In this document: piece by piece, positions 8,412 to 17,107 of the stretch
Position numbering within the stretch: the stretch's first letter is position 1
How the letters are laid out: each line of letters begins with the position of its first letter
From: Desulfosporosinus fructosivorans
Lineage (GTDB): Bacteria; Bacillota; Desulfitobacteriia; Desulfitobacteriales; Desulfitobacteriaceae
Reading direction: 5' to 3'
Assembly: GCF_004766045.1 (NCBI RefSeq)
Contig: NZ_SPQQ01000008.1
Span: 21,052 to 85,051 of the forward strand
Length of the DNA stretch: 64,000 bases
Program-made: the position numbers and the translations under genes
The notes under the pieces: model-generated
The model's database searches: none
What the model saw: the letters and a program-made list of their open reading frames with translations, nothing else
Told to the model about the DNA's origin: nothing

Positions 8412-9572
8412 ATGCAGTACGCGAGTTGGATGGAAGAGTCGGGTGAAAGTTTTATCGGAGAAATGTTAAAGGCAGCGCAGAACCCCAGTATGATTTCTTT
8501 TGCCGGTGGATTGCCTGCGTTGGAACTTTTTCCAGATCAAGCATTGCAGCGCAGTTTTCAACACGTTTTTGAAGAGCAAGGGAAACCAGCTTTGCAATAT
8601 GCTCAAACTGCCGGTCATCCACAGCTCAGACAGTGGTTAGCAGAGCAGCATAAGCACAACGGTAAACCGGTCAAAATCGAGGAAATAGCGGTGACAACGG
8701 GTAGCCAGCAAGGATTGAGTTTGTTAGCGCAAACCTTTCTTGATCCTGGGGATGTCGTTTTTGTAGAGACGCCTACTTATATAGGAGCGATTCAGGCTTT
8801 TCAATCGTTTAGAGCGCAGATGATGATGATACCGTGTGATGAGCAGGGGGTTATTCCAGAAGAACTGGAAAAGAAGCTGAAACTAGTCACACCAAAGTTT
8901 CTGTATCTCATTCCCAATTATCAAAACCCTTCAGGGAAGGTTATGGGGCTTGAACGACGGATTGAACTGCTGCATGTGGCAAAGGCTCATGACTTGCTAG
9001 TTGTTGAAGATAATCCCTATGGTGAGTTGCGATTTGAAGGAGAGAAATCCCCGAATTTAATAGAACTAGGGGATAACGTCATTTACTTGGGTACTTTCTC
9101 CAAAGTTCTTTCCCCTGGACTGAGGGTAGGCTATGTCGTCGCGGACCCCGATATCATTAACCATCTTTGTCAAACCAAAGAAGGTGTGGACTTGCACAGT
9201 AATAACCTTACGCAACGCGCTGTACTTGAGTTTTTAAAAGAAGGATTGCTTCCCGGTCATATCCAGAACTTACGCACAGTTTACAAGGAACGCAGAAACG
9301 CTATGGTTCGGGCCGTCGAAAAGTATTTAGGGAACGAGGTGGAGATGATTATTCCCTCTGGAGGGCTATTTTTATGGGCGCGCTTCAAAAAGATTACTAA
9401 CAGTTTTGACTACGTTCAGGAGACCATTCGACAAAATGTTCTTTATGTACCGGGTGCGTTATTTTACCCAGATGGGCGTGTGACATCCGAAGTGCGTTTG
9501 AATTACTCCTGTTCAACTCCCGAGATCATTGATGAGGGTATTCAACGTTTAGCTCGGGCGATCAAAGGGTAA
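8412..9572 (+). CDS. PLP-dependent aminotransferase, class I (2-aminoadipate/LysN-like)
   Basis: A 386-residue fold-type I aminotransferase. It has FAGGLPALELFPDQAL near residue 35, TTGSQQGL (about 96), the NPSG-containing substrate loop YLIPNYQNPSGKVMG (about 170), VVEDNPYGELRF and the PLP-lysine motif GTFSKVLSPGLRVGY with Lys231. These features match the LysN/MocR-catalytic subgroup, which acts on 2-aminoadipate, aromatic or branched amino acids; the exact acceptor cannot be assigned. The AGGAGG ribosome site is ideally placed. There is no MocR HTH domain, so it is an enzyme and not a regulator. Confidence 0.88.
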   Translation: MQYASWMEESGESFIGEMLKAAQNPSMISFAGGLPALELFPDQALQRSFQHVFEEQGKPALQYAQTAGHPQLRQWLAEQHKHNGKPVKIEEIAVTTGSQQGLSLLAQTFLDPGDVVFVETPTYIGAIQAFQSFRAQMMMIPCDEQGVIPEELEKKLKLVTPKFLYLIPNYQNPSGKVMGLERRIELLHVAKAHDLLVVEDNPYGELRFEGEKSPNLIELGDNVIYLGTFSKVLSPGLRVGYVVADPDIINHLCQTKEGVDLHSNNLTQRAVLEFLKEGLLPGHIQNLRTVYKERRNAMVRAVEKYLGNEVEMIIPSGGLFLWARFKKITNSFDYVQETIRQNVLYVPGALFYPDGRVTSEVRLNYSCSTPEIIDEGIQRLARAIKG

Positions 9573-9590
9573 GCGGGGCGAGGGTGCTTG

Positions 9591-9660
9591 GGACATCACG
9601 CTGATATTGCCAATTTGAGCAGAGAAGACGAAGTCTATTTGACTGTAGGAAAAGTGTCTG
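9591..9660 (+). pseudogene. Fragment of a hemerythrin-like gene
   Basis: One frame reads GHHADIANLSREDEVYLTVGKVSAD. It aligns with residues 9-31 of the intact hemerythrin gene at 9893 (QHNDIANLITEVEGYLSVKKVS). It has no start codon and runs straight into a long hairpin element. I interpret it as the remnant of a duplicated gene cut off by that insertion. Confidence 0.65.
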
Positions 9661-9725
9661 CAGACAAGGGGACGGTTCTTCTGTCTAACTCTTCAAGTTA
9701 GACAGAAGAACCGTCCCCTTGTCTG
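9661..9725. repeat. REP-like hairpin element with 29-bp perfect arms
   Basis: Arms 9661-9689 and 9697-9725 are perfect inverted repeats around a 7-nt loop. The arm core GGGGACGGTTCTTCTGTC is a motif I associate with REP elements mobilised by Y1 (RAYT) transposases in Bacillota. A partial second copy (GACCGTCCCCTTTAC) follows at 9737-9751. No transposase is present locally. Confidence 0.75.
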
Positions 9726-9892
9726 TGTGTTAAAATGACCGTCCCCTTTACACGCTTAAGTGTGATTTTTATCACATCAAAAAACCTTCTGAGACACAAC
9801 TGGTAATCTATTTTTATTATATTATTTAGGCATACCGAAAGCATAAAACCGCGGTTTGCAACAAAATTAAGGATTGAAGGAGAATAATTAAA

Positions 9893-10312
9893 GTGGATAT
9901 ATCAAATCTGAATAGACAACATAATGATATTGCCAATTTGATCACTGAAGTCGAAGGCTATTTGAGTGTAAAAAAAGTATCAGTCACTGCCTCTGCCTTT
10001 GAGGTTACCATGAAGATTGCTAAACTCGCAGGCCTATTGAAAATACACTTGAAGCATGAGGACGAAGTTCTGTATCCAAAGCTTAGGACCTCAAATGACC
10101 TAAAGGTGAGGCAGACAACCGAATGCTTCATTAATGAAATGGGTGGGCTAAGTAGCGCGTTTGATGAATACAGGTGTTTGTATAAAAACAGTAACTATAT
10201 TAAAGATAATCCAGATGAGTTCATAAGGGATACAGAGGCGATAATTGATGCACTAAGGAAGAGAGTTAAAAAGGAAAATGAAGACCTCTACCTTCTAGCA
10301 GAGCAGCTTTAA
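9893..10312 (+). CDS. Hemerythrin domain protein
   Basis: The 139-residue all-helical protein has spaced iron-ligand candidates His10, His52, His55 and Glu58 (IHLKHEDEVLYP), and a late acidic helix KKENEDLYLLAEQL. Hemerythrin-like proteins bind a di-iron centre and sense or scavenge O2, NO or iron; the role here is not resolved. The start is GTG 9893 with GAAGGAGAA upstream. A truncated copy of its 5' part lies 300 bp upstream, pointing to a local duplication. A long hairpin follows. Confidence 0.75.
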   Translation: MDISNLNRQHNDIANLITEVEGYLSVKKVSVTASAFEVTMKIAKLAGLLKIHLKHEDEVLYPKLRTSNDLKVRQTTECFINEMGGLSSAFDEYRCLYKNSNYIKDNPDEFIRDTEAIIDALRKRVKKENEDLYLLAEQL

Positions 10313-10343
10313 GTAGTACATACTTCAATGTCAGGTTATGACG

Positions 10344-10392
10344 AGCAAAGCCATTTCTTGGTTTAGAAATACTAAACAAGAATGGCTTTGCT
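10344..10392. terminator. Long hairpin after the hemerythrin gene
   Basis: Arms of about 21-23 nt (10344-10366 with 10372-10392, two bulges) lie 32 bp beyond the stop. There is no strong T-tract on either strand. Confidence 0.5.
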
Positions 10393-10504
10393 TGAATGAA
10401 ACATCAGTTCAGTAATGATGTTTTAGGATTGGTTGCGTTTGTGAGAAGACGTGGGCATTGTGGATGATGTTTAGTTAGTCATCGCTCAAGAGATTCTAAG
10501 GGCA

Positions 10505-11251
10505 TTATCGCAAAAAAGGAAAAGCGGCCAGTAAGCACACCACTTCTGAAACCTCGATAAATGCTCCGTACAAATCTCCAGTTAGGCCCCCTAAGAGGGA
10601 GGAAATCCTAGCAGCCCAAAGGGTTATGGCAATCACGCATACTCCAAAGGCAATTAGCCCAGCAAAGCTGGCTAGATAAAAGGAGGCTCCTAAGACTAAG
10701 CCTCCACTGATAAGAAACGGGATCCAGTGGATCGTTTCATGAATACCTTTTCCAAGTCCTTGGGGGCGGGCATACGGAAATCCGACAACTCCAATTTGAA
10801 ATACCCAGCGTGAGAGCATGGGCATAACAAGGAGAATGGAAAACTGAGTCGGACTTAGGCTAGCCAGTAGGGTGAATTTTAAGAGGAGTAGGCCTACTAG
10901 GGCCATGCAGGCATGAGCTCCAATTCGGCTGTCCTTCATGATCTCCAAGATGCGTCCTGGACTGCGGGCGGATAATAAACCATCCATACTATCCATGAAC
11001 CCATCGAGGTGAAGCCCTCCCGTAAGCATTAACTCTACAACTAATAAGAGAGCACCTAGAACCAAGGGGGGGAAGTAAAGAGTCAACCCCTTCGCCAGAA
11101 GCCAGAGAACTAGTCCTATAACAAGTCCGACCAAAGGATAATAGCGATAACTACGTGTAAATTCCTCCGAGGTGACTTCTACTTTGGGTGCAGGTAAAGG
11201 GAGCCGAGTCAGAAATGTAAGGGCAATTAGAAATCCACGCAATTTAATCAC
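10505..11251 (-). CDS. cobS: Adenosylcobinamide-GDP ribazoletransferase (cobalamin synthase)
   Basis: The last step of nucleotide-loop assembly: joins adenosylcobinamide-GDP to alpha-ribazole (phosphate) to give adenosylcobalamin (phosphate) at the membrane. The 248-residue polytopic protein carries FLTRLPLPAP near the N-terminus and the acidic signature GGLHLDGFMDSMDGLLSARSPGRILEIMKDSRIGAHA (about 79-115), whose aspartates bind Mg. The start overlaps the cobU stop by 4 bp, showing tight coupling. Third gene of the cobT-cobU-cobS operon under the B12 riboswitch. Confidence 0.93.
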   Translation of the reverse strand: MIKLRGFLIALTFLTRLPLPAPKVEVTSEEFTRSYRYYPLVGLVIGLVLWLLAKGLTLYFPPLVLGALLLVVELMLTGGLHLDGFMDSMDGLLSARSPGRILEIMKDSRIGAHACMALVGLLLLKFTLLASLSPTQFSILLVMPMLSRWVFQIGVVGFPYARPQGLGKGIHETIHWIPFLISGGLVLGASFYLASFAGLIAFGVCVIAITLWAARISSLLGGLTGDLYGAFIEVSEVVCLLAAFPFLR

Positions 11252-11898
11252 TCCTTGAGCAGGGACGCAAGCAGCTTTTCGCCAGAGTGTTTGATCTCTA
11301 TGGGGAAACCTGCTACGACCATATAAACCTGTTCAGCACTCTGAGCCAGGATTTGATTGCTTCGTCCAGCTAAATCCCGGTAGGCTCGGGCCAAAGGGTT
11401 TTCAGGAACAATTCCTTGACCGACTTCGTTCGAGACAAAGATAACTTGCGGTTTAATTTCTTGGGCCAGTTGAGCAACGTTTTTCACAATATCCAAGATC
11501 TGAGGTTCAAGCTCGTTGTTAAATGAATCATTGTCGTTCTGAAGGTCTAAGGGGAATTTTTCTCCATCTGGGCAGGAAGGGGTCACTGGTTGTGATTGTC
11601 CGGCTAAGAGTAGATTGGTGAGCCAGAGTGTGACACAATCAAGGAGAACTACCCCCTCTTCGTCTTTAAGTTTAATCAAGGTTTCTCGAACGTTTCGGGG
11701 CTCTTCGATGAGCCGCCATGTTGCTGGACGTTGGAGCTGGTGTTTTTTGACGCGTAGAGCCATTTCTTCGTCCCAAATTTGGGCAGTGGCAATGTATATT
11801 ACGGGCCGTTTTGCATGAGCGGCAAGAAGTTCGGCAAAGCTACTTTTGCCGCTACGGGCACCGCCAGTGATGAACGTAAATTGAGAGATTGCATCCAC
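11248..11898 (-). CDS. cobU: Adenosylcobinamide kinase / adenosylcobinamide-phosphate guanylyltransferase
   Basis: Bifunctional enzyme that phosphorylates adenosylcobinamide and transfers GMP to it, making the substrate for CobS. The P-loop is FITGGARSGKSSFAE (residues 9-23), and the family motifs VIYIATAQIWDEEMALRVKKHQ, VLLDCVTLWLTNLLL and VSNEVGQGIVPENPLARAYRD follow in order. Length of 216 is slightly above the usual 180-190 because of an insertion around residues 105-130. Middle gene of the operon. Confidence 0.93.
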   Translation of the reverse strand: MDAISQFTFITGGARSGKSSFAELLAAHAKRPVIYIATAQIWDEEMALRVKKHQLQRPATWRLIEEPRNVRETLIKLKDEEGVVLLDCVTLWLTNLLLAGQSQPVTPSCPDGEKFPLDLQNDNDSFNNELEPQILDIVKNVAQLAQEIKPQVIFVSNEVGQGIVPENPLARAYRDLAGRSNQILAQSAEQVYMVVAGFPIEIKHSGEKLLASLLKE

Positions 11899-11962
11899 CT
11901 ACTTACTTGTTTTTTGGCTTACAGATTACTCAAATCTGGTTTAATGATCTCCCTCGAAGGAC

Positions 11963-13042
11963 TTAGGTTGACTGTTCGCTGACTCCAGCATCCGCGAAAG
12001 TGGACATTTCCTCAATAATATGAAGAGCTGCTTCGACGAGGTGAAAGGTTAAGGCGGCCCCAGTCCCTTCGCCAAGTCTCATATTTAAGTTAAGTACCGG
12101 ATCGAGTCCCAGATAAGCTAAGGCCTTGCGATGACCTATTTCTACTGAACCGTGGGAGGGGATCATAAAAGAGGTGCTTTTCGGGGCAAGTTTCGCAGCA
12201 ATGAGTGCTCCAGCAGTCGAAATAAAACCATCGATCACGATGGGGACACGGCTTGCTGCAGCTTGAAGGATTGAGCCTGCGATTGCTGCGATTTCTAATC
12301 CTCCTACCTTAGCTAGAACATCAAGAGCGTCCTGTGGATCGGGTTGATTAAGTTCAATTGCTTTTTCAATTACCCTTCGTTTCTTAATTAATCCAGCATC
12401 ATCGATGCCAGTTCCTCGGCCAACGACGGATTCAATGGGGGAATTTGTAATCAGGGCGACGATTGCCGAGCTGGGGGTCGTATTCCCGATGCCAAGGTCT
12501 CCAGTTCCTAAGAGGTTAAAGCCTGCACGGATTTTTTCATCGGCAACTTCTGCGCCAACTAGCAAGGCTTGGAGGGCCTGCTGACGGGTCATTGCGGGTC
12601 CTTTGGCCATATTCTGAGTTCCGTTAGCAACACGTTTGTGAATGATGTCCCCCTCTAAAGGGAAGGCAACTCCAACATCAGTACAAAAAACCTCTGCATT
12701 GGCCTGGCGAGCTAAAACATTGATGGCTGCGCCACCCCCTATGATATTGTAAACCATTTGGGGTGTCACTTCTTGAGGGAAGGCACTTACCCCTTCTGCG
12801 GCAACCCCATGATCTCCGGCCATTAATAGGATGGCTTTCTTCAATATTTTAGGACTCGAGGTTCGTTGGATACCGCCTAGCTGCTTTGCCAAAGATTCTA
12901 ATTGTCCAAGACTACCTAGTGGTTTGGTGAGCGAGTCCAAGCGTTTTTGGATCTGAGCAACGCTCTCCTCATCAAGGTCCGAGATGTTCTTTGTGATTGT
13001 CTCAAGTTGGGCGTTTAGTTGAGCTACTGTTAAATTATCCAT
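11963..13042 (-). CDS. cobT: Nicotinate-nucleotide--dimethylbenzimidazole phosphoribosyltransferase
   Basis: Makes alpha-ribazole phosphate from a benzimidazole base and nicotinate mononucleotide, the activated lower ligand of B12. Motifs: RLDSLTKPLGSLGQLE, MAGDHGVAAEGVSAFPQEVT, GTGDLGIGNTTPSSAI and MRLGEGTGAALTF with the catalytic Glu. I choose ATG 13042 because GAGGGGG sits seven bases upstream and the product starts MDNLTVAQLNAQ. A longer in-frame reading to 13132 would run through the riboswitch terminator hairpin. First gene of the cobTUS operon. Confidence 0.93.
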   Translation of the reverse strand: MDNLTVAQLNAQLETITKNISDLDEESVAQIQKRLDSLTKPLGSLGQLESLAKQLGGIQRTSSPKILKKAILLMAGDHGVAAEGVSAFPQEVTPQMVYNIIGGGAAINVLARQANAEVFCTDVGVAFPLEGDIIHKRVANGTQNMAKGPAMTRQQALQALLVGAEVADEKIRAGFNLLGTGDLGIGNTTPSSAIVALITNSPIESVVGRGTGIDDAGLIKKRRVIEKAIELNQPDPQDALDVLAKVGGLEIAAIAGSILQAAASRVPIVIDGFISTAGALIAAKLAPKSTSFMIPSHGSVEIGHRKALAYLGLDPVLNLNMRLGEGTGAALTFHLVEAALHIIEEMSTFADAGVSEQST

Positions 13043-13081
13043 GGTATTTCCCCCTCTATTTTGTAATAATTTGTAGAAAAA

Positions 13082-13123
13082 GTAAAGTCCCGACCACAAA
13101 TAAATCTGTGGTCGGGACTTTAC
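13082..13123 (-). terminator. Rho-independent terminator in the cob leader
   Basis: A perfect 17-bp stem (13082-13098 with 13107-13123) is followed on the minus strand by a CTTTTTC run. It lies between the cobalamin aptamer and cobT, so it is the likely expression platform for B12-dependent termination. Confidence 0.85.
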
Positions 13124-13162
13124 CGTCATCACCGCCGCTCCCCAAGGTGTGGGAAGACGTAA

Positions 13163-13318
13163 ATATTTTAGGCAGGTCTCCTGGCTCTCGAATCATCGCG
13201 TATCCGTAACCTTCCCAGCCAAAGCCAGTGGTATGCGTTGCTCATCGAATACAGTGGTGGGTCCGCGTCGGTTTTAAACCGAACTTCCCTATTCTCCCGC
13301 AAAGGGCACCTAAAATAT
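13163..13318 (-). promoter_or_regulatory. Adenosylcobalamin riboswitch
   Basis: Read on the minus strand, it has a 10-bp P1 (13309-13318 with 13163-13172) and the conserved GGTGCC entry. The B12 box GCCACTGGCTTTGGCTGGGA is present in slightly altered form (CCACTGGCTTTGGCTGGGAA), as is the downstream GAGCCAGGAGACCTGCC. It precedes a terminator and cobT, so excess cobalamin should switch off cobTUS. Confidence 0.92.
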
Positions 13319-13575
13319 CGCTATTTTTCTTTTAGCATAACACAACCCTTTTCTTATCTCAATACTTGTCCAGAAATTTAGATATCCGAGATTAGCTTTA
13401 TACGCAGTAAATTTCCTTTCGGGAGAAGGGCTTATTGCTTAGATTTTCAACACATTTCACAAGATGGGGTCTTTCGTATATAATGGTAAGTACAATAACT
13501 ATAGCTTTAAACTCAAACTGCTAACATTAATACAAAGAATGATGTATAATTATATTCTAACAAAATACTAATGAT

Positions 13576-14976
13576 ATGATAGGATTCATAAAGGTTGCTT
13601 CTGGAAATAAAAGGAGGAGAAAAATCATCGAAGGTCTGCTCTGGAGTGTGACAAAGGTTTTAATTGCTCTCTTGTTGGTTGGAATTAATGGTCTTTTTGT
13701 GGCTGCTGAATTTGCAATGGTAAAAGTACGTAAAACGCGTTTAGCGGAACTCGCGGAGAATGGTTCGCGCAGAGCGCAAACCGCACTTGATGTTGCCTCG
13801 AAACTTGACGCCTATCTTTCTGCTTGTCAGCTAGGAATCACATTAGCTTCCTTAGGTTTAGGTTGGTTAGGAGAACCAGCGATTGCCACCCTAATCGAAC
13901 CGCTGTTTGCGGGTTTTGGTGGTTGGAGTTTGATCTATACTCATACCATTGCTTTTGCCATAGCATTTTTCATCATCTCACTTTTACACATTGTCCTAGG
14001 AGAACTTGTTCCTAAATCATTAGCCATTCAAAATGCTGAGAGCATTGCCCTTGTGACTGCTGGCTTCTTAAAGTTTTTCTATTGGATTTTTTATCCAGTT
14101 ATTTGGTCGCTCAATAGTATAGCTAACCTTATTTTGCATATCTTGAGAATTCAACCGGCCAATGAGGCCGATTTATCACATAGTGAAGAGGAACTAAGAA
14201 TGTTGGTCGATGCCAGTCAAAAGCATGGCTATTTGGACAAAATGGAAGGTAAACTCTTGGATAATGTCTTTGAGTTTTCAGACCGTATTGCTAGTGAGGT
14301 TATGATTCCACGCCAAGATATGGTATGTATCTTCATACAGGATACGTTTGAGGAGATTCTGGAGATTGTAAGACAGTACGGTCATACTCGTTACTTACTG
14401 TGTGATGATGATAAAGACCATGTTTTGGGCCTAGTCCATTTGCGGGACATCATTCGGTTACAGGAACAGGCGGGGACGAAAGAGATCACACAAATTAAGC
14501 GAGATATCTTGGCAGTTCCTGAGGGAATGCCGATTTCTCATCTAGTCCAGAGAATGAGGAGCCAACGAACCCATATGGCTATTATTGTGGACGAATTTGG
14601 CGGCTCGGCCGGACTTGTCACACTTGAGGATATGCTTGAAGAATTGGTCGGAGAGATTTATGATGAATTTGAGTCTGAACAGCCAGACGTTCAGAAATTG
14701 GCTGAAAATGAATATATCCTAAATGGACGGGTTTTATTAGAAGAGGTCTCTGAAATGTTCGAGATTGAACTGGAGGAGGATACCGTTTCTACCATAGGGG
14801 GATACGTTTTCGCCCGGATTGGTCGTAAGCCAGTCAAAGGGGATACTGTTTATTTTGATGGATTTAACTTTGAAGTGATGGAAGTTATAGGGTATAGAAT
14901 TACAAAGGTTAGAGTCATTAAGAAACCTCATGAGAGTAAAGGTAATGAAGTAAACGATGTAAATAAAGCCGTTTGA
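13576..14976 (+). CDS. CNNM/TlyC-like transporter (DUF21 + CBS pair + CorC/HlyC)
   Basis: The 466-residue protein has an N-terminal DUF21 membrane domain (GINGLFVAAEFAMVKVRKTRLAELAENGSRRA and the LGLGWLGEPA loop). A CBS pair follows (about 215-340, including RIASEVMIPRQDMVCI and VDEFGGSAGLVTLEDMLEELVGEIYDEF), then a CorC_HlyC domain (about 360-450). Related proteins transport or regulate Mg/Co ions; the hemolysin name is historical. The listed ATG lacks a ribosome site. AAAGGAGGAG at 13610-13619 is ideally placed for a start at the AUC codon 13627 (IEGLLWSVTKVL), so the start is uncertain. A terminator follows. Confidence 0.85.
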   Translation: MIGFIKVASGNKRRRKIIEGLLWSVTKVLIALLLVGINGLFVAAEFAMVKVRKTRLAELAENGSRRAQTALDVASKLDAYLSACQLGITLASLGLGWLGEPAIATLIEPLFAGFGGWSLIYTHTIAFAIAFFIISLLHIVLGELVPKSLAIQNAESIALVTAGFLKFFYWIFYPVIWSLNSIANLILHILRIQPANEADLSHSEEELRMLVDASQKHGYLDKMEGKLLDNVFEFSDRIASEVMIPRQDMVCIFIQDTFEEILEIVRQYGHTRYLLCDDDKDHVLGLVHLRDIIRLQEQAGTKEITQIKRDILAVPEGMPISHLVQRMRSQRTHMAIIVDEFGGSAGLVTLEDMLEELVGEIYDEFESEQPDVQKLAENEYILNGRVLLEEVSEMFEIELEEDTVSTIGGYVFARIGRKPVKGDTVYFDGFNFEVMEVIGYRITKVRVIKKPHESKGNEVNDVNKAV

Positions 14977-14986
14977 TCATTTCTAG

Positions 14987-15016
14987 TAGGGGCACGATAT
15001 TACGTCGTGGCCCCTA
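14987..15016. terminator. Bidirectional terminator between the CNNM-like gene and asnB
   Basis: An 11/12-bp stem with one bulge (14987-14997 with 15005-15016) is followed by TTTATTTCC on the plus strand. It lies between convergent genes. Confidence 0.7.
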
Positions 15017-15024
15017 TTTATTTC

Positions 15025-16914
15025 CTAAAGAATTCTAATTTTGTTTTCTACTAACCAGTAATTTACCTGGATAAGGTAGGCAAAGAGTTGCGGAATGTCC
15101 ATTAGTTGCCCGAACCATGGACTACCAGAAGGCATGGTAGATGAGACCTTCATGAGATCCCGTAAAGCTGAGATGTTCAGGAAGGGGAGAATTGGAGAAG
15201 TTTTGTCTGCCAGAATTTCACTTAGCCAGGTACGAACAGTCAACAGATAAATGGGGTTGTGAGTTTTTGGGTAGGGGCTTTTTTTGCGCCAAAGCACATC
15301 GTCGGGTAAGATCCCGGTGAGAGCATGACGCAGAAGCCCTTTTTCTCTGCCTTCAATAGCTTTCATCTCCCAAGGGATATTCCAAGCATACTCAACTAAG
15401 CGATGGTCACAGTAAGGAACGCGTACCTCAAGCCCGGTAGCCATTGTCATGCGATCTTTGCGATCTAGAAGGGTGGGCATGAAACGGGTTAAGGTTAAAT
15501 AGGTGATCTCGCGGATTCGCGCCTCGCGTTGTGCATTCCCCTGCAAGCTTCTGCTGTCTTGGTGACTTACTGAGGAAGCACTTGGCAGCAGAGGGAGTTC
15601 TGCTAGTGCCTCTTCATAGCGTCTCTGTAAGTAATCGTGGGGATGAAGAAGTGCATTTAGTTCAGGGGATAGAATCTGTAAACGATTTTCGACATGCAGT
15701 GTCCAAGGAAAGGTCTGGGCCTCGAGGGCATCTTGCCGATGAAACCAAGGGTAACCACCGAACACTTCGTCTGCACATTCACCGGATAAACCAACTGTGA
15801 CATGCTTCTTTATCTCCCTAGAAAAGAGTAGCAAAGACGAGTCAATGTCAGCCATTCCAGGTAGATCGCGGGCAAGTGTTGCAGCTTTTAGTGCTTCTAT
15901 AAGGTCTGGAATATCAAAGGTGCAATTGGTGTGGTTGGTTCCGAAGGCTTTAGACATACGTTTAATCCAGGGACCGTCTGCGCCGGGTTGGAAGTCATTG
16001 GACTTGAAATAACGGTCGTTATCAGCATAATCAACTGAAAAGGTTGGCAGAGGTCCTTTTCCATCTTTATCAAGGGCAACAGCAGCGATTGCTGTAATAG
16101 CACTAGAATCGAGACCTCCAGAGAGTAGGGTTCCAATCGGAACATCGGAAACTAACTGCCGTTCAACGGTATCGAGAAAAAGTTCGCGTATCTTAGCGGT
16201 TGTCGTTCCTAGATCATCCGTATGGACATTATTCGGTAAAGCCCAGTACCTGCGGATGTGTAAACCATTTGCAGAATAAAAGAGAACATGCCCTGGTTTT
16301 AGTTCGGAAACTCCTTCGTAGACACCAATTCCAGGAGTGCGTGCAGGTCCGACAAGGAAGACTTCAGCTAAGCCTTCTCGACTGATTATGGGGGATATAT
16401 CCGGGTGTTGTAGCAGGGCTTTAAGTTCTGACGCAAAAACAAGGGAGCCTGTCTGTTGACTGTAAAAGAGCGGCTTAACTCCTAGGCGATCACGTGCCAC
16501 GAATAACTGCTGTTCTCTACTGTCCCAGATGCCAAAGGCAAATATACCGTTCAAACGCTCAACACATGATGGACCCCATTCTAAGTACGAGAGAAGTAAG
16601 GCTTCAGTATCAGAATGCCCTTCAAAATGGTAACCGCGACTCAATAGCTCTTGACGGATCTCGGGCGTATTATAGAGTTCTCCGTTATAGATCAGAATAA
16701 ACGTGTCTTCACCGCGCTGGCGAATCATCGGTTGAAGGCCACCTTGGGGGTCAACGACAACGAGCCTGCGGTGGCCAAGAGCAGCGCGAGGGGAAAGCCA
16801 GTACCCTTCTGCATCTGGTCCCCTGGGTATAAGAGTTTGAGTCATACCGACCAAAATATCTTTATGGAAGGTAAGATCCCGTCTCCAATCTACAAAACCT
16901 ACGATACCACACAT
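15025..16914 (-). CDS. asnB: Asparagine synthase (glutamine-hydrolysing)
   Basis: Converts aspartate, glutamine and ATP to asparagine. The start at 16914 gives MCGIVGFVDW with the glutaminase nucleophile Cys at position 2 after processing, and a GAGGAGG site lies upstream. An N-terminal Ntn glutaminase (about 1-200, HRRLVVVDPQGG, YNGELYN, GHSDTEALL) is followed by the synthetase with pyrophosphate loop LLSGGLDSSAITAI and LSGECADEVFGGYPWF. The 629-residue length is typical of the long AsnB type. Monocistronic. Confidence 0.93.
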   Translation of the reverse strand: MCGIVGFVDWRRDLTFHKDILVGMTQTLIPRGPDAEGYWLSPRAALGHRRLVVVDPQGGLQPMIRQRGEDTFILIYNGELYNTPEIRQELLSRGYHFEGHSDTEALLLSYLEWGPSCVERLNGIFAFGIWDSREQQLFVARDRLGVKPLFYSQQTGSLVFASELKALLQHPDISPIISREGLAEVFLVGPARTPGIGVYEGVSELKPGHVLFYSANGLHIRRYWALPNNVHTDDLGTTTAKIRELFLDTVERQLVSDVPIGTLLSGGLDSSAITAIAAVALDKDGKGPLPTFSVDYADNDRYFKSNDFQPGADGPWIKRMSKAFGTNHTNCTFDIPDLIEALKAATLARDLPGMADIDSSLLLFSREIKKHVTVGLSGECADEVFGGYPWFHRQDALEAQTFPWTLHVENRLQILSPELNALLHPHDYLQRRYEEALAELPLLPSASSVSHQDSRSLQGNAQREARIREITYLTLTRFMPTLLDRKDRMTMATGLEVRVPYCDHRLVEYAWNIPWEMKAIEGREKGLLRHALTGILPDDVLWRKKSPYPKTHNPIYLLTVRTWLSEILADKTSPILPFLNISALRDLMKVSSTMPSGSPWFGQLMDIPQLFAYLIQVNYWLVENKIRIL

Positions 16915-17107
16915 ATAGATTCCTCCTCGAAAGATAACCATTATCAATTAACCATAACACAATCTATGACCTGTAACGGAGAAGTGTTCATGGTTTTTGG
17001 GTGGGATATATTGGGTTAATTTGTTTTATAAGATTATGTAGAAAACGGAAGGAATTAGAGAGTGGATGCAGAAAAATTATAAATATGCCTATATAAGGAG
17101 GATGGTT

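Noticed and set aside
13043..13132. N-terminal extension of cobT
   Set aside because: It would translate the riboswitch terminator hairpin; ATG 13042 has a strong ribosome site and a family-typical N-terminus.
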